The position numbers and the translations under genes are program-made. Shown piece after piece: positions 19,184-30,822 of a stretch of DNA of 64,000 bases (the stretch's first letter is position 1; every line of letters begins with the position of its first letter). Where the stretch lies: contig JAWNZC010000032.1 of NCBI GenBank assembly GCA_035771165.1, positions 186,001 through 250,000 of the forward strand, given 5' to 3'. Source of the stretch: Paragorgia papillata (taxonomy: Eukaryota > Cnidaria > Anthozoa > Scleralcyonacea > Coralliidae). The notes under the pieces were generated by a model. That model did no database searches. It saw nothing but the letters and a program-made list of their open reading frames with translations, and had not been told where the DNA came from.

Positions 19184-19676
19184 AACTCTTTCCCAGATTT
19201 CGTCTCCCTCGCTTTTTCTCCACGCGTGTAAAGTGGACTACACGCATGTCGAGATTAGCACCCTCACCGGGCTCCGGGCCTTCGGCCCTACGCCCGGGCT
19301 CGGGGAAAACGGAAGAAATCTTGAAAATGAAAATTGATATAAATAATATATTGTCTAGAGTTGTCAGTTGAACGCTAGGACGTTGACTTGTGTCTTTTCT
19401 TGGCCACTGTTTTATCCATTTTTGAATGAAAATTTGTCATTTGGTTCATCTCGTTGTGTTTTTTTTTGTTTTTTTTAATATTGACTTCGCATGTTCTTTC
19501 GGTGTGTCAATACATGACTACAGGTGAACCTTGCTAACTAATTTTCTGGGATGTTTCTGATCTGTGTGTCATTAATACAACAAAAAACAGAAATTAAGGG
19601 GGGGGCGGGGGGGGGGGAGTGGCGTTAAAAAATGCATATAAAGCGGGCGAGGGGTTGTTGTGTTCATGTATTTCTA
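17159..19676. mobile_element. Composite insertion splitting the minisatellite, with interleaved inverted repeats
   Basis: The array breaks after '..attgtagt' (17158) and resumes '..tttactc' (19677). Two inverted-repeat pairs are interleaved rather than nested. Pair A is 17161-17220 with about 19215-19303 (GCTAATCTCGACGTGCGTGG type). Pair B is about 18179-18240 with about 19600-19676 (CTAGAAATACATGAACGCAA type). The part 18179-19262 recurs inverted at 41805-43065. No transposase frame is seen. Confidence 0.65.
17268..17362. repeat. Hairpin with CGAGGCG-x-GCCGAG core
   Basis: GGGCTTTATCGG-ATATAAAACAC-GAGGCG and its complement around 'ATAGCCGAGTGTTTTAGAGCCGATAAAGCCC'. One of at least five stem-loops in the window with this loop motif but different arms. 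Confidence 0.75.
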
Positions 19677-20385
19677 GTTTACTCTTAAGATAGACTAGAA
19701 CTGGAAGGAACTTTGAAAGACTATAGAACTGGAGGGAACTTTGTTAGAAATGTTTCAGTGTTGTAGTTTTCTCATAAGAAAGACTAGAACTGGAAGGAAC
19801 TTTGTAAGAAATGTTTCTGTAATTGTAGTTTACTCATAAGATAGACTAGAACTGGAAGGAACTTTGAAAGACTAGAACTGGAGGGAACTTTGTTAAAAAT
19901 GTTTCAGTGTTGTAGTTTTCTCATAACAAAGACTAGGACTGGAAGAACTTTGTTAGAAATGTTTCAGTGTTGTAGTTTTCTCATAAGAAAGACTAGAACT
20001 GGAAGGAACTTTGTAAGAAATGTTTCTGTAATTGTAGTTTACTCATAAGATAGACTAGAACTGGAAGGAACTTTGAAAGAGTATAGAACTGGAGGGAACT
20101 TTGTTAGAAATGTTTCAGTGTTGTAGTTTTCTCATAACAAAGACTAGAACTGGAAGAACTTTGTTAGAAATGTTTCAGTGTTGTAGTTTTCTCATAAGAA
20201 AGACTAGAACTGGAAGGAACTTTGAAAGACTAGAACTGGAAGGAACTTTGTTAGAAATGTTTCTGTGTTGTAGTTTTCTCATAAATAGACTAAAACTGGA
20301 AGGAACTTTCTTAGAAATGTTTCTGCATTAGTTGTAGTTTACTCATGTAAAATAGACTAGAACTGGAAGCTAGAAAATACTTTGC
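19677..20385 (+). repeat. 61-bp minisatellite, block 2 (about 11 copies)
   Basis: Same unit and orientation as block 1, so the two were one array before the 2.5-kb insertion. A higher-order order of full and half units (about 300 bp) is seen twice, near 19680-20000 and 19985-20290. Confidence 0.92.
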
Positions 20386-20578
20386 AAATAGACTCTTGAA
20401 TCTACTTCTGTTTAGCGACTCTTTTTGAAAACTGCATTTTTTTTGTTGCCTCTCAAAGCTAAAGTCTGGAGAGGATTATTACCTCTCAAGTTTCGTTGAA
20501 GTTATTGGCTGAGCAAATACTCTAGCTGTCTTCGCTGTTTATTTCCAATACAATCTGACCGATGCATGTGACGACTAA

Positions 20579-20650
20579 ACAAACAAAACAACACAGCACA
20601 GCACAACACAGCACAGCACACCGCAACACAATTAACACAACACAACACCA
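20579..20650. repeat. (ACAGC/ACAAC)n short tandem repeat
   Basis: Imperfect pentanucleotide run of ACACAGC and AACAC words between unique AT-rich sequence. Confidence 0.8.
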
Positions 20651-20877
20651 AACAAATAAATAGCCTCATCTATTTAATCGCGATAAGTATTACGAATATT
20701 TAATCGATTACGATTATCTAATTACTGCAGCAAACGCTGATCAAGGCCGTTAAATCTAAGCAAACGCCACCGGAAGAGCTTTTATGCCATTTACACCCAG
20801 ATCGCTTTTATGCCATTTTACACCCAATCATAATAAATAAACCACTGTGCCATTACGGTAAGTGCGTATGGGCCGTT

Positions 20878-21487
20878 AAACCATGGATACTAAAAAGACT
20901 GGATTGGAAACTTGATGGCGTGAGCATAACAACCTGGTTGCAATTGACAAGCTTAAAAAACCCGAGTATATTCAGAGTTTGGGATTAATACAGCCTAAAA
21001 TGATAATCGAATTGTCTGTAAATACGACAAAGCCACAATACGACAAAATGCCCGTCTATTCTTACTCACTTTAAAAGAAGATATCAAGGTTTACTAGTTA
21101 AAATATGCATCCCAAATTCCGAGCAAAACAAAGCACAATTTGGGGACGCCAGTTTCTTCAAAACAACACAGGAATCATCAAAAACAAAGATCAACAACGC
21201 TTATCCCGAACGCTCGATTGTGGCTTAGGCAGGTTTGTAAGGCGATAAAATCATTTGAAACGTCAACATAGTCATCTGAATGCGAGGATATGAAGAATTT
21301 GAAGAAAAGTTCACTAAAAACCTCAGTAAAACAAGCGTACTCACGCCATTCGTGACATCACAATTTGCAACTAGGTTTCAACATCTCTCGAGCAAAGAAA
21401 AACGCTTTTCAGCCAATCGGCGGCCTGGAAACACCGCACGTGACTATTAGTTTCCAATCCACTCATTTTACTATCCATGGTTAAACT
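20878..21487. mobile_element. ~610-bp inverted-repeat MITE
   Basis: GTTAAACCATGGATACTAAA on the left is mirrored by '..ttttactatccatggttaaac' at the right end. Inner matches include 'GGATTGGAAACT' and 'GGCGTGAG' with complements. No coding sequence. The superfamily is undetermined. Confidence 0.72.
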
Positions 21488-21859
21488 AATTGATTTCGAG
21501 CTTGTTTTAAAACTACACTGATCTGGAACGGAGTTGTCGCCATCTTGAATTTCAACGTCTAGAGAGGAATCGGAATTAGTTTCGGTTTTAGTCAGGTTTC
21601 AGCACAGAGAGCTCTACTCTGACGCTTGTGATAATCATCTCTGTGTTTTATACTGTTCTTCTCAAGTTATAATAGACGCCATGAAAATAACAATATTTTA
21701 TTTGAACATGCTGAAAACTGAGAGCGCGATATTTTTCTTAATAGTTGGGTGCTGTGTAAATTAAGATTTTCCGGCTCATTTCGGACGCAACATGCACTGA
21801 GACAATACTAGGTGTAAATTATGTACACTATTCCGTTTTGGCAAGTTTAAAAGTCAAAT

Positions 21860-21995
21860 TCTGACTCTTGACTCTAACTCTAACTCTTGTCTCTGGCTGT
21901 TACTCTCACTCTAACTCTCACTTTTGTCCCCCAATTAGCATGTCTAATGCTAGAATTTTGTTGACACATAAATAAAGTTTCTATCTATCTATACA
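21860..21995 (+). mobile_element. LINE 3' end with (CTAT)n tail
   Basis: 'cttgtcccccaattagcatg..' then 'TTGACACATAAATAAAGTTT' and CTATCTATCTAT is the usual 3' end of several invertebrate CR1-like LINEs. Irregular CTAACTCT words flank it. 21996-22620 shows no gene. Confidence 0.5.
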
Positions 21996-22622
21996 CCTAT
22001 CACTCTCACTCTGACACTCTCACTGTAACTCCTACCCCAACCCTGATCATTTTTAAATAAAAAGCTTTTACTTTAAATTATGACGAAATCTTAGTATGAA
22101 GCGAACAAAATAACCTTCCCCGTTGTAAAATGCTAAACATTGCAGTAATTTGTACATTTACCTCAATATGCATAATCGGAAAACTTCAAACGGCAAAATG
22201 TCCGAACTGTGCAGATGGAGAAGATTCAGACACTATTCTTGTCAAAAAACTTAATTTGTCCGAAAATGTTTGTAGTTAAAATATGTCGAGCAAACCGCCC
22301 TCTCGTTCAGAGTAAAGTCTGAGTCGATATATTAAGTAAATATTTTTACAATGCATGGGCGGATTACGGAATGACATGTAAATGCTAACATATTTCCGTT
22401 TCATCTCTTGGACAAAAGAGACGAGACTGATACTCTTTGAACTTGATGGTTTTTATAATCGACGTAATTGAGCACTTAAGCTGAAGCTCTCACTTGGGCT
22501 GTTTATTTCGGTCGGAATTTATTGGATGCTGCAATTGAATACAATACAATAGAATAGAATAAACTTTAATACTTAATTTTTGTACTTCTTCGTTCTGTAA
22601 ACAACGCCACTCTCAGCATATT

Positions 22623-22985
22623 AGGGAGTTTACGATCTGCGACGGTAACCTCGACGACGCGGCCATTCAAACAAAATAATTCTTCCTTTAAAAGAAAGAA
22701 AATGAATAATTTGCAGTCCCAAGAGAAATGTTTAAGTCGTCCTCGTTATGTTTACAACGCCATTGAGGTCATTATTAAGTCATGGACTGATGAAGGCTGT
22801 TGCTTATGAATGCCTTCAACACTTTCAATGCAATCATTTTACGAGTTTTCGAACGTTTTAAAAGTCATAAAATAAGCTTTGAGTGCAAACAGGGAAGTTA
22901 TTCAACCGTGTTTTCTTTTAAATACCAAAATTTATATCGCGTTGTCCACTGCCGTCGTCGTCGTAGTTCGCAAACTCCCTATTTA
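22623..22985. mobile_element. MITE with GGGAGTTTACGATCTGCGAC ends
   Basis: The left end GGGAGTTTACGATCTGCGAC and the right end, reading GGGAGTTTGCGAACTACGAC when reversed, are imperfect inverted repeats preceded by a TA-rich triplet on both sides. About 363 bp. Confidence 0.65.
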
Positions 22986-23029
22986 CGTCTTCAGAACGAC
23001 GCGAACACGCAGACAGTTGGAGCTGTTTC

Positions 23030-23705
23030 TGAATGTGTAAACATTTATTGTACCTTTTACTGCAAATATGCATATGTATTGAAGAACAATTATTGTATGG
23101 TTGCTCTTATTATTTTGGTGACATTGTGGGACATCTTTTTCATTCACTTTAAATATTACAGCAGTAGTACTCGAGATGCTTGTTATCTCAAGCTATTTCC
23201 TTTACCTTCTAACTAGATTGCATTATTGTTTGACAAATTGCTGTAATGAAGATATTTAAATGCTGTATTAGTCAATTAAGTCAGATTTTGTGAGTTGTTA
23301 GTTAATATTAATTTGATTGGCCTACTTAAAGCTTTACCATCATACTTTATGACTATAATTAGCGCATTGCCTCTCACCACTGAGGACCGGAGTAAAGCCC
23401 AATTGTATTGAGTTAGTATTTGAATGGGTGACCACCTGTCCGGGCTTGGAATTCATGGCAGATATGAGTAGAGTTGTTAGTGCTGAACCCCCTGTACCTT
23501 GATGGCTTTTCTCTGAGTTATTTTTTTTAAGTTAAAACACAGCATGGTCTGTGAGCATAGGCAATTAATTTTGTCAAAAATCTTGTTCAGCTCTAGATCG
23601 ATTGAATACAAGGTTAAGTTACAAGTATACAATTCCATTAATTTTGTCACAAATAGGCATTAACGCAGAGATACATGCACGCCTGGGCGTGCCTATTTTT
23701 AACGT
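23030..23705 (+). repeat. Dispersed repeat I, copy 1
   Basis: Collinear with 57095-57640: shared words include 'accttttactgcaaatatgcatat', 'cctttacc..aac', 'ttgtgagtt', 'ttgaatacaaggt' and 'ggcgtgcctatttttaacg'. Copy 1 contains an extra 5S-like SINE segment (23345-23475). Confidence 0.65.
23345..23475 (+). mobile_element. 5S-rRNA-like SINE head
   Basis: 'GTTAGTATTTGAATGGGTGA' followed by 'CCACCTGTCCGGGC' is close to the conserved 3' half of eukaryotic 5S rRNA (TTAGTACTTGGATGGGTGACC). A similar 'TTAGTACTCGGGGTGACC' occurs at 39510. This suggests a 5S-derived SINE (SINE3-type), not a functional 5S gene, because the 5' half does not match. Confidence 0.5.
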
Positions 23706-24249
23706 TTATAAGGCAAAGTAAGAGTTAATTACCGAGAACTGAGGCATTAAGCCACATACTTCCCGAGGCGCGTAAATTTAGTTCAAGGTTAAGTTTTGTC
23801 TTTATCTCTATACTTCCCTGGGCTTTATACAGATAAAGACCGTGCATTTATAATGACAATTCAATTGAATTGAATTCTGTTTTTATGGGAGATAAAGACT
23901 TATGAATTGAATAACAAAAAAACGCGTGAAATTTGAACTAATAAAGAATAAACTCTTGGATTTGAAAAAAGTTTGGCGATTAAAAAGATTGGCATCTATA
24001 ACTCTTCCATATCTCACTTCGTTCTTGAGATATTAAGATTTGTTTGATATGGAATTTAATCCCTTGACGTCGCACTGTAATAACCTATATATTGGAAACG
24101 ATAACTTACATATCTCTACGATTAGCACACGAAATCACTTGAAACATTGTATGTTTAAGCAATGAAGTTTTGTAAGCTCTGAAGACGTCCCGGTCTAATA
24201 TAGGCGGCGAAACCGCGGGCTAGCTGGTGGTGTGGGGCTAACGCAAACT

Positions 24250-24322
24250 TTGTAAATGTGGAAAGGGGGGACTGAGCCCCCCTCAGGCCCCTGCCTTCGG
24301 CTGCCCCCTTTCCACATTTACG
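24250..24322. repeat. GC-rich hairpin in repeat D
   Basis: GTAAATGTGGAAAGGGGG is paired with CCCCCTTTCCACATTTAC around a CCTTCGG loop that contains secondary inverted words. Confidence 0.8.
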
Positions 24323-24719
24323 CTGATGAATATTTATATACATCTTCGATATATGGAATTTTGAAAATTCCATATCACTGCAGGATGACAATCGTAAGGA
24401 AAAATCGTGTCGAGTGATAGCTCAATACTCGTTTGAGGACGAATGCAATAGTAGGATTATTAAAAAATGTTTTGATGTTTCTCAAAGTTTGAACAATTAA
24501 CTGCTGTTTTCGTCTGAGCCAAGAATTTATTATAGGGAAGAAAGACCGAAAAAATGAAGAATGATGAAAAAATTGTTGTGGGCAGTAAAGGTTTTATAAC
24601 CTTTAGGATTCTATAAAATCTTCCCCCAAAATGCAGGAAATGCCATTTCAGAGAACTAGATTTCAAAATTTTCCGGGGAGCATGCCCCCGGACTCCACTA
24701 CAGGTTTCTCGCGCCTTCG

Positions 24720-25330
24720 GCGATCGAAGTTAGAATATAACAGAGTAGAACAGAATAATTTTTATTGACCACTCCCCAAAAGGGGCTTTTCAGTGACAAT
24801 TGCAACCGCTAATTTACAAAATTATTAATTTTCAATATATATATATATATATATATATTTAATTTAATTTAATTTAAGTAAGTGACAAGAATTACAAACA
24901 ATATAGATAAAAAAATTTAAAAAAAAGTTAAATAAATAAATAAGTAAAATAAATAGAACAAAATATATTTTATCAATCTTCCAAAAATTGTTGAAGTAGG
25001 TGGATTTTTTCACTTCCGCTTGAAGTCTGCACTTGAGTTGCATGATTTGAAAGACTCGTCAATGTTATTCCATAGTGGTACAGTTCTAAAGTAGAAAGAC
25101 GTCTGGCCAGTGGTGGTTTTAAATAAAGGAATGTTCAATTGATCACTATTTCTTGTTGTATGACCAGTCACTTCACCTCTAGTTATAAATTGGGAAGACA
25201 GATTCCACAACCTAGCTATTATGCATTTAAAAGCTAAACCGGCATCACGAAGATACAATTTGGATTTTACAGGAAGCTAGTGCAAGTCCTTTAATGTAGG
25301 TGTAATGTGGTCAAATTTCCTTTAATTTTG
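24720..25330 (-). pseudogene. LINE reverse transcriptase C-terminal fragment and 3' UTR
   Basis: The minus-strand frame 25258-25010 reads K-C-I-I-A-R-L-W-N...T-S-F-Y-F-R-T-V-P-L-W-N-N-I-D-x-S-F-K-S-C...F-K-R-K, the usual end of non-LTR ORF2. The flanking 3' sequence matches 4622-4755. Truncated at both ends and interrupted by a TA tract. Confidence 0.65.
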
Positions 25331-25719
25331 CCGCTAACTATGCGTGCCGCAGCCCCCCTACCAAACCTATCTTCCGCCACCTATATGCGGGCTAACGGGA
25401 CGAAAGCTCAGCATTAATTAACAAAAAGTTACATGGAAGTAACTCAAGAACGAAGTGAGACATATAAAAGCTGTAAATGGATATTCTTCATTATTTTAAG
25501 AGCTCTTTCAAATAAGACAAACTTTCTTTTTATATAAGCACGCACCTTTTTTCTTCGAAAAGAATGACTTAATGGGTTTGCGAAATGTTTTGCGATAAAA
25601 CTGTATATTTTGACTTTGTTCAGTTGTGCTCTAGTTTTGTTGGTGTTCACTTCAGTTTATTAATTGGTAAGTACTTTGATGATTAATTACCACAAATTTG
25701 TGGTATGTATGATTTTTTT

Positions 25720-26130
25720 GTTTGTCTGTTGGTTTGTTTGTCTGTCTGTCGCCAGGATATCTCAAAAAGTATTGCACCGATTTTCATGAAAGTTTGCAGA
25801 ATGGTTGGCCATAGACCAACGACCAATCCATTAAACGGTGGCTGAATTTAGTCAAAATTTGGATGAGAAATTAATAAACATCTGACCGCAAGATTCTCTG
25901 TGTAAAAGAAATACTTGATTGCGCTCGTTATCCTTATTTTATGCAAATATTTTTGCATAATTTTGGTACGAGTGCAATCAAGCATTTTATTCATACATGC
26001 ATGTGTTGGTCTCGTGAGCTAGCCTGGTTAGCGGGATGGCTCGTTTTCCTTTTAAACCTCTCTAATAACACGCTGGCGGAGGTATATGCAGTCTCTGACT
26101 GCCCTCTAATTACAAATGTTACATAAAGAG
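25720..26130 (+). repeat. Dispersed repeat H, copy 2
   Basis: Collinear with 15806-16180, and begins next to a short CTGT run. It includes 'ggtacgagtgcaatcaagca' and 'gctagcctggttagcggga'. The last bases abut a LINE fragment on the opposite strand. Confidence 0.6.
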
Positions 26131-26134
26131 CTAG

Positions 26135-26520
26135 CTAGATAGCGTGTAGCTGCGCCTATTTTAAGTAACTTGGCCGGAATGTTGTTTAATCCTGTAGCTT
26201 TGTCTTGTTTCAAACAATTTAATAAATTGAAAATTTCCTCTACAGTAGCTTTCTCAATAGAAAAGGTAGAGCCGACTGGAGGAATATAGTCTTCAAATGA
26301 AGGCAAGTCTTCATCCGAAGGAGTCATTTGACTTGCTAAATTATGCCTAACGCCGGTAGTATGTTTATTTAAGAACTCCGGAATTTAATCGGGTTTAGAC
26401 AACACTGTATTGCCAGATGTTGGTCTAATACTTAATTTGGATAGAATAATTTTTGTCTTGTCATGACATGGTTTATTGTTTTCCATATTAGCTTACTATT
26501 GCCTAGATTACCTTCAATTT
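26135..26520 (-). pseudogene. LINE reverse transcriptase N-terminal fragment
   Basis: The minus-strand frame contains F-S-I-E-K-A-T-V-E-E-I-F-N-L-L..L-K-Q-D-K-A-T-G-L-N-N-I-P-A-K-L-L-K, the block just upstream of reverse transcriptase motif 1 in CR1/L2-type LINEs. Upstream codons (L-N-K-H..) continue with breaks to about 26520. Confidence 0.7.
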
Positions 26521-26526
26521 GTTTCT

Positions 26527-26553
26527 GTATCTACTGCGCATGCGAGTAGATAC
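26527..26553. promoter_or_regulatory. Palindrome centred on an NRF-1-like site
   Basis: GTATCTACTGCGCATGCGAG then TAGATAC is almost self-complementary, with TGCGCATGCG at its centre. Similar structures lie at 52413 and 54096-54131. The following ~1.2 kb (26554-27780) shows no gene or clear repeat apart from an EcoRI-like 'CAATTCAATTGAATTC' palindrome near 27680. Confidence 0.45.
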
Positions 26554-27834
26554 TACGTTGGCATGCAAGGTTTTCCGATGTTAGTTAAGTAACAATAGAA
26601 TATTCTTCGGGACCAGTCAAATTTCAGAAGGTTTTTCCAATCGCATCCCGAGTCAGTCTGAGCAGTCTGACGCAACGCAGTACATACATGTACGTGTAAA
26701 CGTGGCTATTTTTAAAGTTTGTGTGCTACGAAACCTTTAGTTATTCTTGGCTTCTGTACATGTTTATACGTTCCTAATATAAATATAGCTATAGGATTCC
26801 AAGTAATATGTACGCAAAAGCTTAGCTAGAAGCCTAGAACAAAACTCTTTGTCTGAACCCCCTTTGCCGGCCAGGCAATTTACTTCCATGTGTTTCCGCT
26901 TCAGCTTAATTTTGCCTGAATAACTTCACACCCACGTACGAGTGTGTCACTTTGTAGACACTTTGTTTTGACTCAATAACGTCGAAGCCTTGCGTTCAGG
27001 GTAATACGCACGTATATACGCTTTCGTTCGCCTTTCGTTCGCCTTCGAACGTTAAATCAGCGTTTTCGAAAGTCTACGTTTTTTACCAAAAACGACCCAG
27101 ATCTTTTGTCAATATCACCAAATTTAGTGTTCTTTCTAGATTAAACAGAATTTGTCCGATGGGATTCGTTTAAGATTTAAAAGGGTGCATGTAAGCTTTT
27201 TCTTGAACTATAGGCAAACTGTCAAAACAGATTCACCGTAGGAAACGCGAGATATTTGCATTGATTTTCCGGCGTTTTTAACGCGTTTTCATGTCATAAA
27301 ATTTTCAATAATCGTAAATTTCTCACCAAATTACTTAAGGACTACAGTAAGTTTATGTGTTAAATATATAAGAGCCTAGTAAATCTATAATTGCTTAATT
27401 CTGCTTAATACTTTGTTTAGATTAGGATTGTGGCTAGGATTATAGGGATTGGTGTTTTGATTAGGTTTAGCAAACTATAAATCTTAATAAAATAATCTCA
27501 ATGTAGCCTAGATGTATTGTGTATCCATAGGGTTTTTTTCAGTATACACCATGATCATGTGATTTTTTTATATCAAGCGTGGATTTTTCTTAGGCTAAAG
27601 CCAGTGGTTATATTGAAAGGCATTCTCGAACAATTTGACGGTAGAAGGAAAAACCGCAAATCCGCCCACCTCCGGATATTCAATTCAATTGAATTCAATT
27701 TATTAATTAGCACTTTTTTTAGACATACAGAATAAATAAAATTTAAAAGAAACATGTTTAAAGGTAACAAGCTAACTGTAAAAACCCAATAGGCTAATCT
27801 AGGGCCGGCCTGTTTACATGAGCCGGGCTAGCCC

Positions 27835-28090
27835 GGTTACAGTACCACTCAGAAATAACCTAACAAAAACCGAGGTCAAACCTAGGTTTAACCTCAGCTT
27901 AATCGTAATATAACTCTGTTCAGTGTTAGTTAAACTGTCTCTAAATCACTATGAATCAAAATATGGACTGTTTTCTGTATTACTAAATAGTTTTATTGTG
28001 CTTTACTAAAGTTTATTACCATTTCTATCATTATTTAACTTAACATCAACCGCAACCGCACTGTTAGGTTATTTCCGAGTGGTACTGTAA
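27835..28090. repeat. Inverted repeat 'GTTACAGTACCACTC'
   Basis: 'TTACAGTACCACTCAGAAAT-AACCTAAC' (27838-27865) is matched inverted at 28063-28091, giving a ~250-bp hairpin-type element next to the larger one at 28095. Confidence 0.75.
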
Positions 28091-28094
28091 CTGG

Positions 28095-28806
28095 GCTCAC
28101 GCGATTGATTATAGGAGTTCACTGTGGTTTTGAAACTCGTTTATAAAATAACATGTATACTACGTGAGCCCTGATTGGTCAATTGCCGTGTTTGGATCAG
28201 AGTATCCAAACACGGAAAATTCCTGCCAAAACGATTTTTTTTAAATGTCGGACAGTATATCATATTCACTTGTGATTATTTTATAAAAGAAATACCAAAT
28301 GGTTTTTTCCGTGTTTGGAGACTCTTATCCAAACACTTGGGAAATTGCTCGACTTTCGAAAAGCTAAAAACACTCGCCTACGGCTCGTGTTTTGTTACGC
28401 TTTTCTCCAGTCTTGCAATTTCCCGCGTGTTTGGATCAGAGTATCCAAACACGGAAAACCATTTGGTATTTCTTTAATAAAAAATGTACAAAGACGAATT
28501 GGTTTAGTTTAGATGTAAACGAATCCTAACGTTGATTAAAATCTCCTTTTGTGGCAGAGGAAAGAATTTCGTGACACGAGTCAGCCCGGTTGCCCGGGCT
28601 AGCCCGGCTCACGTAATCGGCCCCCTAGACAGGCTATAGCCCGGCCAGGCTGACTCGTGTCACGAAATTCTTTCCTCGGCCGCAAAAGGAGATTTGAATT
28701 AAGGTTTAGATTTGTTTACATCTAAACTAAACCAATTCTTCTTTGTAAATTTAGTTTATGCGAGTTTTAGACCCACAGTAAGATCCTAATCAATCGCGTG
28801 AGTCAA
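28095..28806. mobile_element. Composite inverted-repeat element with CTCACGCGATTGATTA ends
   Basis: CTCACGCGATTGATTATAGG at the left and its complement at the right (28780-28806), with further matches through 'CTGTGG..AAACTCG'. Two more inverted pairs lie inside: 28287-28475 and 28489-28582 with 28648-28748. Confidence 0.72.
28287..28475. repeat. Long near-perfect hairpin containing 'CCGTGTTTGGAT' arms
   Basis: 'AAAGAAATACCAAATGGTTT' through 'CCGTGTTTGGA' is mirrored at the right end. Inner shells 'GGGAAATTGC' and 'AAACACTCGCC' are mirrored in turn, so almost all of the 189 bp can pair. An extra small palindrome of the same arm lies just upstream at 28190-28219. Confidence 0.85.
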
Positions 28807-28950
28807 GTTAAACGTATTAAATAATTAATCATAGAAAACCTCTTTTTTGTGTTGTCATGCAAACGCGTTCAAAATATTAATAACTGGAAAATAACTGCAT
28901 GGTAATTATCTAAAAATTAAAAATGACTATTTCTTGGAAGAACGGAAACT

Positions 28951-29113
28951 AAGGGCGCTTTCCAATTGACAAGGTTAGACCGATCAGTCCGGCCAGAATG
29001 GACTTGCTTTTGATTAGGACCAAATTTTCCAGTCAGACCATCCCAGGTCTCAAACGAATCGTGTTCCATTTAACCCGACTGACCGGTCTAACCGTGTAAA
29101 TGGAAAGCCCCCT
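28951..29113. mobile_element. 163-bp Harbinger-like MITE
   Basis: GGGCGCTTTCCAATT on the left and its imperfect complement GTAAATGGAAAGCCCCC on the right are bounded by TAA on both sides. A 3-bp TAA duplication is typical of PIF/Harbinger. 29114-30386 holds no gene that I can support. Confidence 0.7.
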
Positions 29114-30822
29114 AAGAATCCGTGGAAATCGGACAAAGCAATGCTTTGTGCTTTTTACCAGCATGTTGAAATCTGACGTCACAGTTTTTTTTCTTTTAAA
29201 TGATCGATATATTTCTGTTGATACATTAGTTTTGCATTAAGGACGACGTAGGACGACGAGAAGAGTTCCGCATTTTAAACAATTGCTGTGTATATAATTT
29301 GGTTTTCTCAATTATTTATTTCAAGGTAGGTTAGTTTTAAAGTTAAGCTTCGCGTTTCAGAGCTCCGGCAAACGTTATTACATACATTTGAGATTAATAA
29401 ATACACGCGACAGATGGTTCAACTCAGTGCATGCCAGTTGTAAATTCTGTAAACAACTTCGGTCTGCTAATATATAAATATATATAAATAGTATATAAAA
29501 GGAATATTTGGGCACCAATAGAATTTTTATGTTTTCCATCCGTTGCTCTGTACTGTAAAGAGTAATACAAATAATGTAATAACTTGTGTTAGGATTCTAT
29601 AACTTGTTATCAGACCAACATAACGTAACAGGTTGTCTGTCTTGCCCAGGATAGGGTTAGAATTACAGCTACCCCCTATTGGGCATAGTGCGATCTAGCT
29701 GTTATAGGATATCTCTTCCATGCGTGCTGTCTCATTCAGCACTGACCTTCAAAATGTGAGGAAGAACCCATTTCATTTGCCAACCTCCTCCCCGTTGGCT
29801 GACCACCATTATGTTATGATGTGTATTAGAGTATATTCTTTATTATATATTTGGCGTTTTATTATTGCCCTCACCTTTACTGGGCTCAATCATCAGTTTG
29901 CACTATGGAAATTAATTAGATAATTTAATTACGAATTTGTAATAAACGCGGCTTTGGTCCAGGGGGACCATAGCCATATTTATTCCATATTGTGTGTAAA
30001 CGTCTTTTACTATTCCCAGTAAATAGAGCTCAGGTAATGCAGTGCACATATTAATAGTCAAAGACACGATGGAAAGGCATAAATGATATTCTTTTGCAGC
30101 TACCAACCAACATGGCGCCTTACGTTACGTGCAACCCAGTAATAGTGTTGTTGCCCATATAGTAAAATAGATTTCTTGTGCTGATGAGATGTTTTAAAAT
30201 TTGTCAATCAGTCATGATGTTGATTTTTAAGAGAAACTTGACAGTTGGTGTAAGGCGTTAAACTTATGTTTTTGGCGCTCGGCTAGCGGGAGATTGACCT
30301 GCTCAGTTAAGGCAACTGCTGTAACTGGTCATCCTATGCAAATTTAAAAATTGATCTACGCGTGGCAACGGACCAAGCCATTTAAATTTAAAGTGCTTAT
30401 GAAACGAAAATTAAGTTTGTCATTTGAAAGAACTTATGAAATGACAGAGTAACATCTTTTGAAGTTTTTCGTTTCCTTGCTTCGTTGTTGAGATATTTCA
30501 GTTTGTTTGATATGTGAAACTAACCAGTGACATCACAAAGTGCATAATGACTTACTGGGAAATGTTATATATCTTTGCTATTATTAAACGGAATCAGTTG
30601 AAAATGTATATTTTTGTTGTTGTAAGGGAAAAACACACACATATACTTGCTTCGAAGTGATTCCGTCTGATATATATAACCTTTCTCGGTAAGTCATTAT
30701 GCATGTTGTGACGTCACTGGTAAGGTTTTACTTATAAAACAAAGAAACAAACTGTGATATCTTAAAAACAAAAAAAAACAAGGAAACAAAAAAACTGCAA
30801 AAGATGTTACTTTGTCATTTTA

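Larger units (their letters stand above)
23988..25535. mobile_element. Palindromic MITE family P, copy D, split by later insertions
   Basis: Left half at 23988-24150 ('cacttcgttcttgagatattaagatttgtttgatatgg') and right half at 25425-25535 ('actcaagaacgaagtgagac..caaataagacaaact') are inverted family words. Between them lie a GC-rich hairpin element and a LINE fragment. Confidence 0.6.

Noticed and set aside
16430..20385. Regularly spaced repeats resembling a CRISPR array
   Set aside because: The unit is a continuous 61-bp minisatellite without unique spacers, in animal DNA.
22800..23216. 138-codon frame as a host gene
   Set aside because: Crosses the end of a MITE and enters dispersed repeat I; no splice or promoter context and no family resemblance.
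23345..23475. A functional 5S rRNA gene
   Set aside because: Only the 3' half resembles 5S rRNA, and a relative at 39510 lies in a similar repeat context.
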